DNA of 30,406 nt, taken from NCBI GenBank assembly GCA_964539825.1, contig CAZIKF010000051.1, positions 1-30,406 of the forward strand, read 5' to 3'. Position numbers and translations under genes: made by a program. Source of the DNA: CAZIKF01 sp964539825 (GTDB lineage Bacteria > Muiribacteriota > UBA6191). Under the pieces are notes generated by a model. The model was not told where the DNA came from. It did no database searches and saw only the letters and a program-made list of their open reading frames with translations. Of the stretch, positions 15,433 through 25,247 are shown piece after piece; within the stretch, counting starts at the first letter, position 1; every line of letters begins with the position of its first letter.

Positions 15433-18400
15433 TCTCCTTAGAAATAGAAAGGAGACATCATCAGAAGGCTCCTGACCCTGGCGAAAATCCTTTAGCGCAG
15501 TGAGCAGGGCCGTCTGCATATCTTCAGCGCTTCTCTTAGAGTGATTCCAGAGTAATTCTAAAAAACGTTCCGAACCGAATAGTTCCTGGTTGGGATTTTC
15601 CAATTCAGTCACACCGTCGGTATACAGAACCAGCCAGTCCCCTGGCAGAAGCTTTCCCTTCCTGGTTTCATATTCAGTACCTTCAAACATTCCAAGCGGA
15701 AGTCCCTTAGCGGAGAGTTCTACTGTTTCACGGCTGGATTCCATTAGCTGAATCATTTGATTATGTCCGCCTGATGCATACTCATAGGTACCGTTTAGAA
15801 GATTTATGCGAGCATAGAAAATGGTAAGGAAAAGGGAGGGGAAATTTTCTTCACAGAGCAAGTCGTTTAGCTGTCTTAAGACGGCTCCAGGAGATTTCTC
15901 TCTTTGTGAAAGAAGTTTCCAATAGGTTTTAGCTGTCGCACCAAGAAGTCCAGGTCCCAATCCCTTACCGGAGACATCACTAATCACAAGATCCAGGTAG
16001 TTTTGATCTTCACTCTGCCGAAAATCGATGAAATCTCCTCCGAGGTAGCGAGCGGGAATAAAGGTGGCGGACATTTGGGCAAGATTGGAGAGATCAGGGA
16101 GATCAGGGAGCATCGCACGGGTTTGCTGCTCGCTGCCCTTTTCACTTTCTTTACGGGTTTCTTCCAGTCTTGATCGAGCAAATAGGCTGAGTATTTCCGA
16201 GCCAAAACTCATGACAAAGGACTCTTGTTCTCTGCTGAGAGGATCATTGGTTCCAAGTACGACCAGGGCACAGGGCTGAAACTGAGAATCTTCCTTCTGT
16301 TTTTCTGTGCCGCGCAAAACGACCGCGTTATGAGCTTGAAATCCTTGAGATTCAAAGGTGTCCAAAAAGATTGGATAAATTCCTGAGGACCAATTTTTAG
16401 CTTGATTCTGCAAACCTGCCATCATCTCCAGAACCTGGGATTCTGAAGATTGGTCCATTAGCGACTCAGAGCCGGAATACATCAGGGGGATGGTAGGGTG
16501 CTGCGCGTCAAAAAAGCTCAAAACCACCAGGTGTGTTGACAGGATCTCTTCTGTGGCTCTCAAGAAACGTTCAATGAGTTCATGGAAGGGAGCACCGGAA
16601 AGCATACTCATATTTAAGCTATTCACTGCCTCTAATTCACGGATTCTCGATCCGACGGATTCATTCATATCATCAAGACTTCGGGATAGCTCTCCCAGTT
16701 CATCGCGACGTTGACTTCCTTCTCCTGCCAGATTCTTCTTTTCGGGTTGAAATTCATCGACCCTGCGTGTGAGTTCCCAAATAGGGGGCACAATCTGCGT
16801 TGCCAGTCTCCTGATGAGGACTATGGCAAGACTGAGTGCTAAGAACATCACTAGGTAGATGATTCCCTTCTGGATTAAGATTTCTCTAAAAGCGCTTTGT
16901 GCAGGCAGGGAGAGGAAGAAAAAATGATCCGCTATTACATCAGAATCAAAGAAATGACCCAGTCGCTTTTCTCCGTTAGAATCCTGGTAAAGAATGCCTT
17001 TTTGCATTGGGAGCTTGCTGTCCTGAAAACGAGATAGCCTGTTTTGAATAGTGTTGAGTTCGCTCTGATGAAACAGCTCTATGGTCGTGGCAGTTCTCCA
17101 TTCCAGGTCTCTTTGTAAAATGGAATCCTTATCTCTTTGAATGGAAAAGAGAAATTTCACAAGTCTGCGCAGGGTTTCGGTGAACAATCCCAAATATCTA
17201 TTCCAACTATTTTGAGGATTCAAAGCGCTTTTGAAGCGCTTGCGAAATTGTTGGGTCAAGGTGTCTTTGATACGTGCGTCAGCTACGGAGACTTTGATTT
17301 TGGGTAATACACCTTTTTTGGCAAGAAGCTGATCTATTTGATGAAAATCGATGGAATCATCGAGTGCGCTCAGAGAATGACTGTTTGTTTCCATAGCATT
17401 CCATATCCTGCAAAAATATCTGGCCAGGGCATCTTTTTTAACAATCACAGCTCCAATCAATTCAGGAAGAGGAGTCCTACCACTTAGATACTTTTCTCTT
17501 GGGGAGTTTAGCGGTAGGGGTCGGAACATTACCCTTAGACTCCTGATTCCAGAACCAAGAGGAAACCAGCCGTCCACCATGCTATCAATATCAATTCCTG
17601 TCACGATTTCAAATAGATTGCTATACCCGGGATAATAAGCAAATTGACCCATAATATGGGCTCTGAAAACCGGTTTAAGGAGTGATTTAAGCGAATCCCA
17701 GTCGGTATCAATATTTGCACTTTTGAAGTCGCGTATTTTTCTTCCATGTAATAAATAGGGAGTCCAAAGGTAGCGAGAACTAAATCTTATGGAGTCTGTT
17801 AAAAGTGCCCAATAGAGTTCAAGAAATCTCTTGAATTCCAGATAACCAGAATCGGCCAGTTCTTCATCGGATTGGATTTCCTTCTGTTTCTGAATGCGAT
17901 CCTGGTTCCAGAGTAGAAAGTTCAAGGCAGTATTATGAAATTTCTTAAGAAGAACGCGTGATTCCGGATCCATTTCGTGGCTCTTTCGCAGATGATCTTC
18001 TACACGGTCTATAGCAATGGTCTTAGCCAGTAGGTCCACGTAATCGTGATATGGTTTTTCATAGACCAAACGGATAACCTGCATCCTGACAGGAGCAGTG
18101 CCTTCATCGTTTGAACCGGGAATCTCCGATACTTCTACACCAAAGAGCCTGAGGAACTGCAGACGATAGCGATTCCAATGCTCCTGAACATCTCTGTAAT
18201 AGCTGCTATGGGCCTCCACCTGATTTGCTGGAGGGGGCGTCATGGACCTATCGTAGAGTTCTAAAGCTTGAAGAGAAGTTTCTTCAATGGTCCTCTTCCA
18301 GGTTCCCTGGTAGTAGTTTTCCAACTCCAACTTCATGGAGCTATGATTCTCGCGAATGCGGAACTTTAAGTCCCTTTCCCATTCACTCTCCAGGGTCAAG

Positions 18401-18492
18401 AGGTAGAAAAGCAAAATTACTAAGGGTGTTCCTACAGCAATAAGAGTCCAGAAAAGGAAAAGATTAGAGATTTTGGAATTTAAGAATTTCAT
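15409..18492 (-). CDS. Membrane sensor serine phosphatase (HAMP-GAF-SpoIIE)
   Basis: 1027-residue inner-membrane protein. TM1 is at about 10-32, then a ~500-residue extracytoplasmic region with no recognised sensor family. TM2 is at about 543-561, HAMP at about 562-617 and a GAF-like region at about 630-775. The C-terminal PP2C/SpoIIE domain has intact motifs: Asp820 (LGGDF), Asp839 (ISDVSGKG), GGH at 908-910, Asp959 (LYTDGVTE) and Asp1011/Asp1012. It should be an active RsbU-type phosphatase acting on a phosphorylated STAS-type anti-sigma antagonist, though none is encoded in the window. It follows the paralogous phosphatase by 21 bases, so the two form one unit. Confidence 0.88.
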   Translation of the reverse strand: MKFLNSKISNLFLFWTLIAVGTPLVILLFYLLTLESEWERDLKFRIRENHSSMKLELENYYQGTWKRTIEETSLQALELYDRSMTPPPANQVEAHSSYYRDVQEHWNRYRLQFLRLFGVEVSEIPGSNDEGTAPVRMQVIRLVYEKPYHDYVDLLAKTIAIDRVEDHLRKSHEMDPESRVLLKKFHNTALNFLLWNQDRIQKQKEIQSDEELADSGYLEFKRFLELYWALLTDSIRFSSRYLWTPYLLHGRKIRDFKSANIDTDWDSLKSLLKPVFRAHIMGQFAYYPGYSNLFEIVTGIDIDSMVDGWFPLGSGIRSLRVMFRPLPLNSPREKYLSGRTPLPELIGAVIVKKDALARYFCRIWNAMETNSHSLSALDDSIDFHQIDQLLAKKGVLPKIKVSVADARIKDTLTQQFRKRFKSALNPQNSWNRYLGLFTETLRRLVKFLFSIQRDKDSILQRDLEWRTATTIELFHQSELNTIQNRLSRFQDSKLPMQKGILYQDSNGEKRLGHFFDSDVIADHFFFLSLPAQSAFREILIQKGIIYLVMFLALSLAIVLIRRLATQIVPPIWELTRRVDEFQPEKKNLAGEGSQRRDELGELSRSLDDMNESVGSRIRELEAVNSLNMSMLSGAPFHELIERFLRATEEILSTHLVVLSFFDAQHPTIPLMYSGSESLMDQSSESQVLEMMAGLQNQAKNWSSGIYPIFLDTFESQGFQAHNAVVLRGTEKQKEDSQFQPCALVVLGTNDPLSREQESFVMSFGSEILSLFARSRLEETRKESEKGSEQQTRAMLPDLPDLSNLAQMSATFIPARYLGGDFIDFRQSEDQNYLDLVISDVSGKGLGPGLLGATAKTYWKLLSQREKSPGAVLRQLNDLLCEENFPSLFLTIFYARINLLNGTYEYASGGHNQMIQLMESSRETVELSAKGLPLGMFEGTEYETRKGKLLPGDWLVLYTDGVTELENPNQELFGSERFLELLWNHSKRSAEDMQTALLTALKDFRQGQEPSDDVSFLFLRRLRLDQPL

Positions 18493-18513
18493 ATCTTTGA
18501 CTCAGGCTATCGC

Positions 18514-21480
18514 CTAACTCTCCGGTCCTCTCCAGCGAATTCTCAACAAAGCCAAATCATCCTCGGGGATAGCACCTTCTTGAAATGATTGAAGCTCATC
18601 AGAAAGCTGTGAAACCCATTGCTGACTGTTAAGCCCTGGACCGTTTTGAAATCGAGTCTGAAGACGGCCAAGTCCAAATCTTTTTCCGCGTGAATTTTCA
18701 GCCATGGGAATCCCATTGGTGCACAGCATGATGCAGTCTCCCGGTTGGAGATCACATTCATAGGGAATCCAACTTCCAGCCCAGGGAATTCCAAGGGGAA
18801 TGCCCTGGCATTTAAGAGGGAGAAGAGTGCGGTTAGAGCGTACATAAAAAGGTAGACAGTGTCCTGCCCTGGCTAGCTGTACTCTGCCCTTATCAAGGTC
18901 CACCTCGCAAAGTGCCAGGGAGACGAAAAGTTCCGACTGTCGATTCTCAAGGACGGTCTGGTGGAGATTCATCATGAGGGATGGGAAGGTCTCATCCGCT
19001 GAGCTGATTCTAACGCGAGCCCTGATTTGAGAGGCAACCAGGGAAGCACCGACATCCCGACCACATACATCTCCCACAAAGAACCTATAGCGCCTCGTAC
19101 CTGCTAGAACATACCAGCCAAGAAAGTCTCCACCAACCTGCCGAGCGGGAGTGTATACCGAACCCAACTCTAAGCCGCTTTGCTTATCAGGTAAGGTCTG
19201 CGGCAAAAGATGCTCCTGGATTTCACGACCAAGGCTAGTATCTTTATCCACATCCTCTAGAATTTTCTTCCCAGCTACCGAACGAGCCTGATGAGCCAAC
19301 CCCTCCAGCAGGGCTGGCTCAAAATCCTTCTCGATGTCGGCCAGAAAGATAATGATTTTCTTCTCAGAGTCACCAGGCTTCGGTTGGGGTGGGGCGGCAC
19401 AGCAGAGAATTCCACCCGCAGAAGATTCTGAAGGCGATTTATGCCAGAACTGGGTTGGTTCGGACATGGATTCAGCCTTTTCGCGGAAAAAGGAAAGAAC
19501 TTCCTCAAAATGGACTTCACCACTTGAACTCCACAGGTAGTCCGAGGATTTTATAGGCACGGTGCTGTCAAATACACCAAGACAGCCCCAAGATGCCCGG
19601 CTTTGTACCACTACACCATTGAGTATAGCTGGTAGAATTTTGTGAGAATCCTGATTTAATAAGTCCCGGTGAATTTCCCTGAGAAAATTAAGGGTCTGTA
19701 TTCGGGAACTCACCTTTGAAGCCAGGGCATGAAAATGGGAAGCCAGCCTACCCAATTCATTATTGGTCTTGACAGCAAGAGTCTTCGATTTACGATTTTT
19801 AATCAGGTTTTTAACCTCTTGATTTAAATTGAGAATAGGATCAACCACTTTATGAGATAGGAGAGTACCCAGGACCCAGGTGAACAGAATTATCAGAAAT
19901 CCGATAGCCCCGAGGATTAAAACCTGGTTTCTTAAGGGAGTCTCCAGGCGCTCCATCGAGTTAAAGATGAAATAGAACATTTCAGGAAAACTTCGAGAAG
20001 AAACGATGGTACCCAACATGGCTCTACCTTGCTCATCCTGAAACCGAAAAGACTGTGAGTGTCCCGCTTTACGAGCTAAGCTAGCGGCATGTTCAGTAGT
20101 TGGCGGGCCATCAATAGCATCACGTGGGAAATGGCGCTGATAGTAATTACGTAGATCTTCTCCCTCAAGGGATAGATTTCCGGTGCTAAGATCCTGTATT
20201 CCCTCCAAGGATTCAAGCTCGCGAAACAACTGAATCTCTCCTAAATTCTTTACAAAGGGGGTTATAGAGGAATTATTCTCTAAAGGATTAATCTGAATGA
20301 AAGTGTCATAGGTACCTTTCTGCTTAGATTCATCCTCCTTTTTCTCTTTCTTATGACGAATCAAATGGAAAGAGAGGTCGTGGCTTTTCATCAACGAGCG
20401 CCAGGAATCCAGTGCAGAGAAAACTGGCTTTAGAAATTTGGTTTTCCCAGAGCCGTCCAGAAATGCTAGAAAATGGTTCTCAGCCGATACCGAATCCAAC
20501 ATTGCCACCATAATTCCATGGGGTAAGACTCCCTCCTTTGCCTTAGCGGTTTCTGAATCCTGTTCATAGGCTTCAAAACTGAAATTTGTTGGAAGCGTTT
20601 GCCAATAAAGTTCAATGTAACGATTCCAGAATTTCAGTGGAAAAAACTTATCGCGTATCTTGAGGACATCTTGCTGAAAGATCTCATCAGCATGGTCAGG
20701 TACCAGGCGTCCAATTTTCCTTCCAAAAACGAAACTTCGAAACACCGGGCGATATAGCTGGACCAATTCTTCCCACATGGTATTAACCAATGCATCTTGG
20801 GAATAAAGTGCGGGATGGGAGGGAACAATCGTGTAATAGTCCCGATATCCAGCGTTTCTAATGAATGCCTGCAATTCTTCCTTTGTCTCCATTTCTGGTA
20901 CACCCCGGGGAAAAAGTCTCTTCATAGAAGGCTCAGGAATCGGGGATTTGGAAGGCATGTAGTTATATTCTCTATAACCCGGGTCCAGAATTGATTGTTC
21001 CAACACATATGCATTGATTCTCAAAGGAGATTTAAATTCTGAGAATGCTCTGGAAACAAAGAGAGAAGCACCGATTTTTTTACCGTATGCGATCGAAAGC
21101 CTTGAATAGGCCATTCGAAATTTCAAAAGCTGGCGTGGATCTTCCTCAAGTCTTCGAAAAGCTCCCCTGGCTATATTGAGCCAGAGAGATGTGTTCTTCG
21201 AACCGGAAAGGTTTTTGAGAGCGGGATTCTTTGTAAAATCACGCGCCAGGGTGCGCAAGGACTGTAAATAATCAGAATAGATACCTTGAAACTGCTCTGA
21301 AACTGCTTTGTGAGAGTCCAGTAATTGACGCTTTAGCAGGCTTTCTTTGAGATCGTAGTGCTCAACACCCAGTCTAAAAAGAAGAAGAATGGGAAATGCG
21401 ATCGCAAGGAGAAAGCAGGCTCGGGTCTTGAAAACAAGGCTATGATGATTCACTTGAATGGAATTGTATTGCTGATCCAT
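18514..21480 (-). CDS. Membrane sensor SpoIIE-family protein with altered metal site
   Basis: 988-residue paralogue of the downstream phosphatase with the same architecture: TM1 about 20-37, large extracytoplasmic region, TM2 about 520-542, HAMP to about 596, GAF-like about 605-740, PP2C/SpoIIE about 760-980. Asp785 (VGGDF), Asp804 (GDVCGRD) and Asp974/Asp975 remain. However, the usual GKG is GRD, and the near-invariant TDG is TNG, with Asn922 encoded by AAT (18715-18717 on the complement). Loss of that metal-ligand Asp predicts weak or no phosphatase activity, so a regulatory pseudo-phosphatase is possible. The start is the ATG at 21480. It is first of the two-gene unit and divergent from the GST gene, with only 33 bases between the start codons. 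Confidence 0.87.
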   Translation of the reverse strand: MDQQYNSIQVNHHSLVFKTRACFLLAIAFPILLLFRLGVEHYDLKESLLKRQLLDSHKAVSEQFQGIYSDYLQSLRTLARDFTKNPALKNLSGSKNTSLWLNIARGAFRRLEEDPRQLLKFRMAYSRLSIAYGKKIGASLFVSRAFSEFKSPLRINAYVLEQSILDPGYREYNYMPSKSPIPEPSMKRLFPRGVPEMETKEELQAFIRNAGYRDYYTIVPSHPALYSQDALVNTMWEELVQLYRPVFRSFVFGRKIGRLVPDHADEIFQQDVLKIRDKFFPLKFWNRYIELYWQTLPTNFSFEAYEQDSETAKAKEGVLPHGIMVAMLDSVSAENHFLAFLDGSGKTKFLKPVFSALDSWRSLMKSHDLSFHLIRHKKEKKEDESKQKGTYDTFIQINPLENNSSITPFVKNLGEIQLFRELESLEGIQDLSTGNLSLEGEDLRNYYQRHFPRDAIDGPPTTEHAASLARKAGHSQSFRFQDEQGRAMLGTIVSSRSFPEMFYFIFNSMERLETPLRNQVLILGAIGFLIILFTWVLGTLLSHKVVDPILNLNQEVKNLIKNRKSKTLAVKTNNELGRLASHFHALASKVSSRIQTLNFLREIHRDLLNQDSHKILPAILNGVVVQSRASWGCLGVFDSTVPIKSSDYLWSSSGEVHFEEVLSFFREKAESMSEPTQFWHKSPSESSAGGILCCAAPPQPKPGDSEKKIIIFLADIEKDFEPALLEGLAHQARSVAGKKILEDVDKDTSLGREIQEHLLPQTLPDKQSGLELGSVYTPARQVGGDFLGWYVLAGTRRYRFFVGDVCGRDVGASLVASQIRARVRISSADETFPSLMMNLHQTVLENRQSELFVSLALCEVDLDKGRVQLARAGHCLPFYVRSNRTLLPLKCQGIPLGIPWAGSWIPYECDLQPGDCIMLCTNGIPMAENSRGKRFGLGRLQTRFQNGPGLNSQQWVSQLSDELQSFQEGAIPEDDLALLRIRWRGPES

Positions 21481-21500
21481 ATAGAATCAGGGCACTGTGC

Positions 21501-21507
21501 AAAGGAG
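21501..21507 (+). promoter_or_regulatory. Shine-Dalgarno site that fixes the GST start
   Basis: AAAGGAG lies 6 bases before the ATG at 21514. It rules out the longer in-frame reading from further upstream, which would run through the oppositely oriented phosphatase gene. Confidence 0.75.
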
Positions 21508-21513
21508 AAACTA

Positions 21514-22194
21514 ATGATCAAGATACATGGTGTCAGACTCTCCCCCTTCGTTCGTAAGGTACATATTGTACTTGCTGCTAAGGGAATTCCTTTTGAGGCA
21601 AATGAAATTACTCCCTTTGAGTTAACTGATGAATATCGTCAGAATTTCCATCCCCTGGGTAAAATTCCCTGTCTGGAAGAAGATGATTTTATTCTACCGG
21701 ACTCTTCCGCAATCTGTAATTATCTAGAAGGTATTCAACCCGAGCCACGATTAATTCCTACTGAACCAAAGGCCAGGGCAAGGACGGCCTGGTTTGAGGA
21801 GTATGCTGATAGCGAGGGGGCACGAGTTTTCGGGGGAATGTTTTTTTTCGAACGCTGGGTAAAACCCTTGTTATTGAAGCAGGAAACAAACGAAGAGTTG
21901 GTGCAAACCGCTTTAGAGAAGGATATCCCCAGGATTTTCAATTACTTGAACAGGAATCTCGAAAACAGTCCTTTTCTGGTTGGAGATTCCCTGACCCTGG
22001 CTGATATTTCGCTCTTTACCCAGGTTCATAACGCAAACCTTGCAGGTTTTCTAGTAGACAGGGGTTCCTGGCCTGTGATTGTGGATTACTTTAAAAGAAT
22101 TTCGGACCAAGAGCCCGTAGCCAAAGTTTTGTCAGAGGAAGTTGATTTTCTCAAGGAAATGGAAAGACAGGCCAAAGAACGAGAAGCGGGATAA
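21514..22194 (+). CDS. Glutathione S-transferase family protein
   Basis: Cytoplasmic 226-residue GST. The thioredoxin-fold N-terminal domain (1-78) starts IKIHGVRLSPFVRKV, with Ser10 in the catalytic serine/tyrosine position. It contains the cis-proline segment GKIPCLEEDD and the glutathione-contact PDSSAICNYLE. The helical C-terminal domain holds NSPFLVGDSLTLADISLF, the N-capping box typical of the fold. Substrates cannot be told from the sequence; detoxification or ligand binding are the family roles. It is a single gene between the divergent phosphatase and the convergent DUF1499 gene (5 bases between stops). Confidence 0.9.
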   Translation: MIKIHGVRLSPFVRKVHIVLAAKGIPFEANEITPFELTDEYRQNFHPLGKIPCLEEDDFILPDSSAICNYLEGIQPEPRLIPTEPKARARTAWFEEYADSEGARVFGGMFFFERWVKPLLLKQETNEELVQTALEKDIPRIFNYLNRNLENSPFLVGDSLTLADISLFTQVHNANLAGFLVDRGSWPVIVDYFKRISDQEPVAKVLSEEVDFLKEMERQAKEREAG

Positions 22195-22199
22195 GCTGC

Positions 22200-22613
22200 T
22201 CAGGAGCCCAGGTGAATACGTAGGGCTTTGAGATACATAGAAATTCTGCGTGCATTCACGCCCAGGTCACTGAGCCCTACTCTCGAGGCTGAATGTACCT
22301 CAACGCGCACAGGGGTTTCGCGGTGGATTTGAATCTTCACGTCGTCGGTGTATCTCCCAGAAGGGGTCTTAGCCTCTGCCTGAATGACTCCATCTGATTT
22401 TTGTACTTCGGTAAGGGTCCATAGGGGCATGGATCGAGCCACCCTGGTGGCTGTCCAAAAAACGGTGTCAAAATCGTAAGAACTGGTGATTGGTGCAAGC
22501 TCGGGGTCACCTGATGAAGTAGAAGCCTCCGCGGACCAGGGGACCAGACACAAGGCCAGAGCCAGAACAACACAGAGAATTGCTGCGGTAATCTTCAGAG
22601 TCGAGTACTTCAT
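22200..22613 (-). CDS. DUF1499 family exported protein
   Basis: 137 residues with a signal peptide or N-terminal anchor (about 1-30, hydrophobic core ILCVVLALALCLVPW). The rest fits the DUF1499 pattern: WTLTEVQKSDGVIQAEAKTP, DDVKIQI and VEVHSASRVGLSDLGVNARRI. The function of this family is not established; members are found in many proteobacteria and in plastids. The gene is divergent from the DUF952-HAD gene and convergent with GST, so it is probably transcribed alone. Confidence 0.8.
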   Translation of the reverse strand: MKYSTLKITAAILCVVLALALCLVPWSAEASTSSGDPELAPITSSYDFDTVFWTATRVARSMPLWTLTEVQKSDGVIQAEAKTPSGRYTDDVKIQIHRETPVRVEVHSASRVGLSDLGVNARRISMYLKALRIHLGS

Positions 22614-22730
22614 GAATCCAAACCATTATATACTCAAGCCCAAGTGTTTTGCCCGGATTCCCGGACAAAAGGGAATCTTAGAGTTCCTGATTTCACCTGC
22701 GGTGTTGCACTCACTAAGAGGAACCTACAA

Positions 22731-23795
22731 ATGGAAAACAAACTAGCTTTGCGTTGCAGCAAAGAGCGCGAATCAAGAATCTATCATATTTTGCCGGAAG
22801 CCGAATGGCTTCAAGCCTGCGCGGAAGGAATGCATAAACCAAAGTCTTTGGAGGCCGAAGGATTCATCCACTGCTCCATGAAAAAGCAGGCGCTTCATAC
22901 AGCGAAGAGGTATTTTCCAAAACGCTCAGACCTGCTTCTCTTGGAGATAAGAACCACAGAACTTGAAGACGTCCTTAAGTATGAGGGTGAATCAGAGCTT
23001 TTCCCCCACCTCTACACCCCCCTGGATTTGGCCAGTGTCATACGTGTCCACAAGCTTTACTGGGAAGGGGATGATAGGTATTGCTGCAATCCACCTCTTA
23101 ATCCTTCCTTTCAGGGACGACAGGTTCTCTTTGACATCGACAGTACTCTCCTCAAGGGGTCAACCGCTCATAAGGAGGCCTTTAGAGAAGCATTTCTGGA
23201 GCTTTTTGAACTTGAAGGCGGGCTTGACTCCATACGGCCGCTTCATGGAAGAACCGATCCGGACCTCATCGAAGAGGCACTCATACGCGGTGGAGTAGAC
23301 CCAGAGAGGGCGAGCGCATCACTACAGGATTGTGAGAGGTCTCTTGTTCGTCATTATTATCGGCTATCACTGGATGATACCCCTGAACTCCTGCCAGGCG
23401 TTGTCGATCTGCTGGACAGCTTGAGTGAAGAGGGATTTGTGATGGGACTGGTCACGGGAAATCTGGAATCGATTGCCTGGAGTAAACTCAGAAGTGTGGG
23501 AATTGATCACTACTTTTCCCACGGGGGATTCAGTTCAGATCACAGGGATCGCAAAGAATTGGTTGGTATTGCTATTGAAGAATTCGGTATGCGCGGCGGC
23601 ATAGAGGGGCTAAAGCCGATTTTGATTGGTGACGCGATTCAGGACATGCAGGCAGCATCCTGTCACAAGGTTTTTCCCATCGGAGTCTGCACCGGGGTCT
23701 ATTCAGCCGAGCAGTTGAAAGATGCGGGCGCTGAAACTACTATGGAAGACTTAGTTCAGGTGTCAGCTCTTTACAAGACTCTTGGGCTCACCTGA
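22731..23795 (+). CDS. DUF952-HAD hydrolase fusion protein
   Basis: 354-residue protein of two domains normally found separately. Residues about 17-110 are a DUF952 domain (IYHILPEAEW, GFIHCS, FPHLYTPLDLASV). This small family has a structure resembling ADP-ribosyl-transfer or RNA 2'-phosphotransferase folds but no settled activity. Residues about 131-350 are a HAD-like phosphatase: nucleophile Asp135 and general acid Asp137 (FDIDST), Thr242 (LVTGN), Lys275 and the Asp301/Asp305 acidic motif (IGDAIQD). The cap region suggests a phosphoglycolate-phosphatase-like group. The ATG at 22731 follows AAGAGG by about 9 bases. The two activities may act on one nucleotide-derived substrate, which is inference. 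Confidence 0.82.
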   Translation: MENKLALRCSKERESRIYHILPEAEWLQACAEGMHKPKSLEAEGFIHCSMKKQALHTAKRYFPKRSDLLLLEIRTTELEDVLKYEGESELFPHLYTPLDLASVIRVHKLYWEGDDRYCCNPPLNPSFQGRQVLFDIDSTLLKGSTAHKEAFREAFLELFELEGGLDSIRPLHGRTDPDLIEEALIRGGVDPERASASLQDCERSLVRHYYRLSLDDTPELLPGVVDLLDSLSEEGFVMGLVTGNLESIAWSKLRSVGIDHYFSHGGFSSDHRDRKELVGIAIEEFGMRGGIEGLKPILIGDAIQDMQAASCHKVFPIGVCTGVYSAEQLKDAGAETTMEDLVQVSALYKTLGLT

Positions 23796-23824
23796 AACAC
23801 CCTATTGATACCGGAGTAAAGATC

Positions 23825-25177
23825 ATGCTTCAAAAAACAGGAGAAGTACTCACCGTATGGGCTCGGCGCAACATGCCGGACCCATTTTTGTTTGCAATCC
23901 TATTAACCTTTCTAACCTTGATCCTGGGTTTGATCTTCACTTCAAATAGTCTAGTGGCCATGCTAGGTCATTGGCAGGCAGGATTCTGGATTTTTCTGAA
24001 GTTCTCCATGCAGATGTGCCTCATCCTTGTCACGGGTTATGCCCTGGCCGCAAGCCCTCCTGTCAGATTCCTCGTGGATCTCCTGGCGGGTTTACCTAAA
24101 AACACTGCCTCCGCAGCAAGCCTGGTCTGTTTCGTCGCCGTTGCTGCCGGGTTCATCAATTGGGGATTAGGCATCATCGTGGGAGCCTTGATGGCCAGGG
24201 AAGTAGGTCGAGTCGGAAGTAGCAGGGGAATCCCGCTCCACTATCCCTTACTGGGAGCGGCAGGATACATGGGCCTTGCAGTATGGCATGGGGGTCTCTC
24301 TGGATCGGCCCCCCTGAAACTGGCAGAAAAAGGACATGAACTTCAAGATCTGGCGGGAGTAATTCCCATCCAGGAAACCCTGTTTTCCCCGATGAATTTG
24401 ATCGTTACGATCATTTTGCTATTTGGTCTGCCTCTGCTTTTTAGAATCTTGTCCCCGGCTCCAAATCAGAAGTTGATTACCATCGATGAAGTCCTTCCGA
24501 AATCAGCGCTAGAAGAACCTCAACCACCTATAGATGGAAATTCAGTTCCAAATACCCTGGCCTCCAGGCTTGAATCAAGCATGGTTCTAAGTGTGCTGAC
24601 GGCACTGTGTGGACTGGGGATTCTTCTCTATCACTGGATCTCATCCGGAACCTTTGATTTGACGCTTGACCGGGTTAATTTTTTATTCCTTTTCCTGGGA
24701 ATTCTTCTTCATGCGACCCCGATGGGCTACATCAAGGCGATTACAGACGCGACGTCAGCGTGTGCCGGCATTATTCTTCAGTTTCCCTTTTACTCCGGAA
24801 TCATGGGAATGGTTAAAGGCTCGGGACTCATGGTCCTTATCGTAAAATCCTTCACCGCCATAGCCACTCCAGGCTCTTACGCGATCCTGACCTTTTTTAG
24901 TGCCTGCCTGGTAAATATCTTCGTGCCTTCGGGAGGAGGGCAATGGGTTGTACAGGGACCCATTGTGATTGAGACAGCAAGAGAAATGGGAATCCCATTG
25001 AACAAAGCCATCATGGCATTTTGTTATGGAGACCAATGGACAAACCTATTCCAACCCTTTTGGGCCCTGCCTCTGCTAGGAATCACGGGACTCAAAGCAG
25101 GCCAAATCATGGGCTACTGCATAACAGTCATGCTCATCGGCTTCCTGTTCTTCCCACTAATACTCTATTTCTGGTGA
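23825..25177 (+). CDS. Short-chain fatty acid transporter, AtoE family
   Basis: 450-residue membrane protein with about ten to twelve hydrophobic segments, matching the length of E. coli AtoE. Recognisable stretches include RRNMPDPFLFAILLT, FINWGLGIIVGALMAREV, LGAAGYMGLAVWHGGLSGSAPL, VNIFVPSGGGQWVVQGPI and YGDQWTNLFQPFWALPLLGI. The family is proposed to import short-chain fatty acids such as butyrate or acetoacetate. No atoDAB or other acyl-CoA genes are adjacent, so the substrate is unconfirmed. It begins 29 bases after the fusion gene and may share its transcript. Confidence 0.88.
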   Translation: MLQKTGEVLTVWARRNMPDPFLFAILLTFLTLILGLIFTSNSLVAMLGHWQAGFWIFLKFSMQMCLILVTGYALAASPPVRFLVDLLAGLPKNTASAASLVCFVAVAAGFINWGLGIIVGALMAREVGRVGSSRGIPLHYPLLGAAGYMGLAVWHGGLSGSAPLKLAEKGHELQDLAGVIPIQETLFSPMNLIVTIILLFGLPLLFRILSPAPNQKLITIDEVLPKSALEEPQPPIDGNSVPNTLASRLESSMVLSVLTALCGLGILLYHWISSGTFDLTLDRVNFLFLFLGILLHATPMGYIKAITDATSACAGIILQFPFYSGIMGMVKGSGLMVLIVKSFTAIATPGSYAILTFFSACLVNIFVPSGGGQWVVQGPIVIETAREMGIPLNKAIMAFCYGDQWTNLFQPFWALPLLGITGLKAGQIMGYCITVMLIGFLFFPLILYFW

Positions 25178-25247
25178 ACCAATGGGTAGGCGGAAAGGGG
25201 ACATTTTTACCTTCTTAACCAGGGCTTTTTAATGCTAGTAGCTAAGA

